Assembly (NCBI GenBank): GCA_945882475.1 | Contig: CAMCWJ010000154.1 | Coordinates: 1 to 7,203, forward strand | Reading direction: 5' to 3' | Source of the DNA: Bifidobacterium breve | GTDB taxonomy: Bacteria > Actinomycetota > Actinomycetes > Mycobacteriales > Mycobacteriaceae | Length of the DNA stretch: 7,203 nucleotides | In this document: positions 6,409 through 7,203 of the stretch, one piece after another | Layout: every line of letters starts with the position of its first letter | Position numbering within the stretch: position 1 is the first letter of the stretch | Notes under the pieces: generated by a model | Told to the model about the DNA's origin: nothing | Database searches by the model: none | Seen by the model: the letters and a program-made list of their open reading frames with translations, nothing else | Program-made: the position numbers and the translations under genes

Positions 6409-7203
6409 TCATGTGTCGTCCTCGGCAAGCAGCCAGACCGGTTCCTCCCGGTCGCCGATGGTGACGGAGCCAGCCGGGACGTAGCGACGGGTTTCCCTGG
6501 TGACCTCGTACACGCCACTGGCGACGTACACGCCGGGTTTGGCATTACTGCGGCGGATCGCGGCCGCGAGGTTCACCGCCGAGCCCCACATGTCGTAAAC
6601 CAGGCCGGCTCGTCCCACAAGTCCGCTTGTCACCGCACCGGTGTTGATGACGACGCGCAGCGCGATGCGTTGCTTGTTCTCGGCGTTGTAACGTTCGACG
6701 ATCCGCTGCATCTCGACGGCGAAGTCCACCGTGCGCGCCACGTTGTCCAGCCGCCGAATCGTGAGCCCGCAACTGGCCAGGTAACCGCTGTAGGTGTTGC
6801 GCACCCGTTCGACCCCCAACTCTTCAGCGGCCCGATCGAATTCGCTGGCCAGGTTGTTGATGATTGCCAACGTCTCCGCGGCATCGAGTTCGCCGGACAG
6901 ATCGTCGAGTCCGACCACGTCGGCGAAAAGAACACTGACGTCTTGGTGCTCCTCAGCGATGGTCTCCTCGCCGTCGCGGTATCGCTGCACCACGGTGTCA
7001 GGCATCAGGGAACGTAGTAGGCGATCGTTTTCGGCACGCTGCTCGGTGAGAAGCTGATCCTTGACGGCAAGATTGCGGCTCATCTCGTTGAAGGCGCCGG
7101 TGAGTTGGCCGAATTCGTCGCGGGATTCGACGGGCATCGCGATGTCGTAGTCGCCGGCGCTGATCCGTCGCGCCGCGTCCTCGAGCCGCCGGATCGGGCG
7201 GAT
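6409..7203 (-). CDS. HAMP plus class III nucleotide cyclase protein (N-terminus beyond right edge)
   Basis: The C-terminal 264 residues and the stop codon (TGA, 6409-6411) are visible. A HAMP domain (about 1-47, with RPIRRLEDAARRISAGDY at 2-19) leads through a short helical linker into a class III adenylate/guanylate cyclase domain (about 88-235). HAMP implies an upstream sensor and membrane helices outside the window. Of the cyclase residues, the first metal Asp is present (FADVVG, codon 6919-6921), as are the substrate-region Asp in YDMWG and the Asn in VNLAA. The second metal Asp, normally in a Gly-Asp pair, is Ser (NTYSGYL, codon 6787-6789), the nearby Lys is Arg, and the Arg four residues after the Asn is Ala (codon 6559-6561). 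It is therefore probably a weak or inactive cyclase. It resembles, from memory, Rv2435c, which also precedes the Rv2434c channel gene. The ATG at 7137 is internal to HAMP, not the true start. Confidence 0.88.
   Translation of the reverse strand: MRPIRRLEDAARRISAGDYDIAMPVESRDEFGQLTGAFNEMSRNLAVKDQLLTEQRAENDRLLRSLMPDTVVQRYRDGEETIAEEHQDVSVLFADVVGLDDLSGELDAAETLAIINNLASEFDRAAEELGVERVRNTYSGYLASCGLTIRRLDNVARTVDFAVEMQRIVERYNAENKQRIALRVVINTGAVTSGLVGRAGLVYDMWGSAVNLAAAIRRSNAKPGVYVASGVYEVTRETRRYVPAGSVTIGDREEPVWLLAEDDT

Overview
The window is high-GC actinobacterial DNA and almost certainly comes from a mycobacterium (Mycobacterium/Mycolicibacterium type). The strongest evidence is a complete antigen 85 mycolyltransferase, an enzyme of mycolic-acid-making bacteria. 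Supporting evidence is an AtsA/AtsD-type arylsulfatase, a TLP1-type thiolase-like protein, and an MscS-channel/cyclase gene pair that resembles, from memory, Rv2434c-Rv2435c of M. tuberculosis. No mobile element, tRNA, rRNA, CRISPR array or phage gene is visible, so this looks like ordinary chromosome.

Layout from left to right: (1) an arylsulfatase on the minus strand, starting at GTG 2072 and running off the left edge, with 690 codons visible; (2) a 180-bp divergent intergenic region holding several short repeats; (3) a thiolase-like protein on the plus strand (2253-3740, 495 aa) that lacks the usual thiolase catalytic residues; (4) a strong hairpin (3759-3799) that probably terminates both converging transcripts; (5) fbpC-like antigen 85 on the minus strand (3812-4810, 332 aa) with a signal peptide and intact Ser/Glu/His triad; (6) a 172-bp gap with a possible promoter and a weak hairpin; (7) an MscS-type channel with a C-terminal cyclic-nucleotide-binding-like domain on the minus strand (4983-6398, 471 aa); (8) the C-terminal 264 residues of a HAMP plus class III nucleotide cyclase protein, whose stop lies 10 nt before the channel start, with its N-terminus beyond the right edge.

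Functionally there are three unrelated units. The sulfatase and the thiolase-like gene share a divergent control region. The antigen 85 gene has its own promoter region. The cyclase and channel genes almost certainly form one operon, so a membrane signalling protein is made together with a channel that carries a nucleotide-sensor-like domain.

The most interesting point is that both halves of this pair look degenerate at canonical positions. The cyclase domain has Ser for the second metal Asp and Ala for the transition-state Arg. The channel's sensor domain has Gln for the phosphate-cassette Glu and no cassette Arg. This suggests a repurposed signalling pair or one with a different ligand. A second point is a 19-bp motif shared, with a 3-nt gap, between the sulfatase and fbpC upstream regions. 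I found no wholly new multi-gene system.
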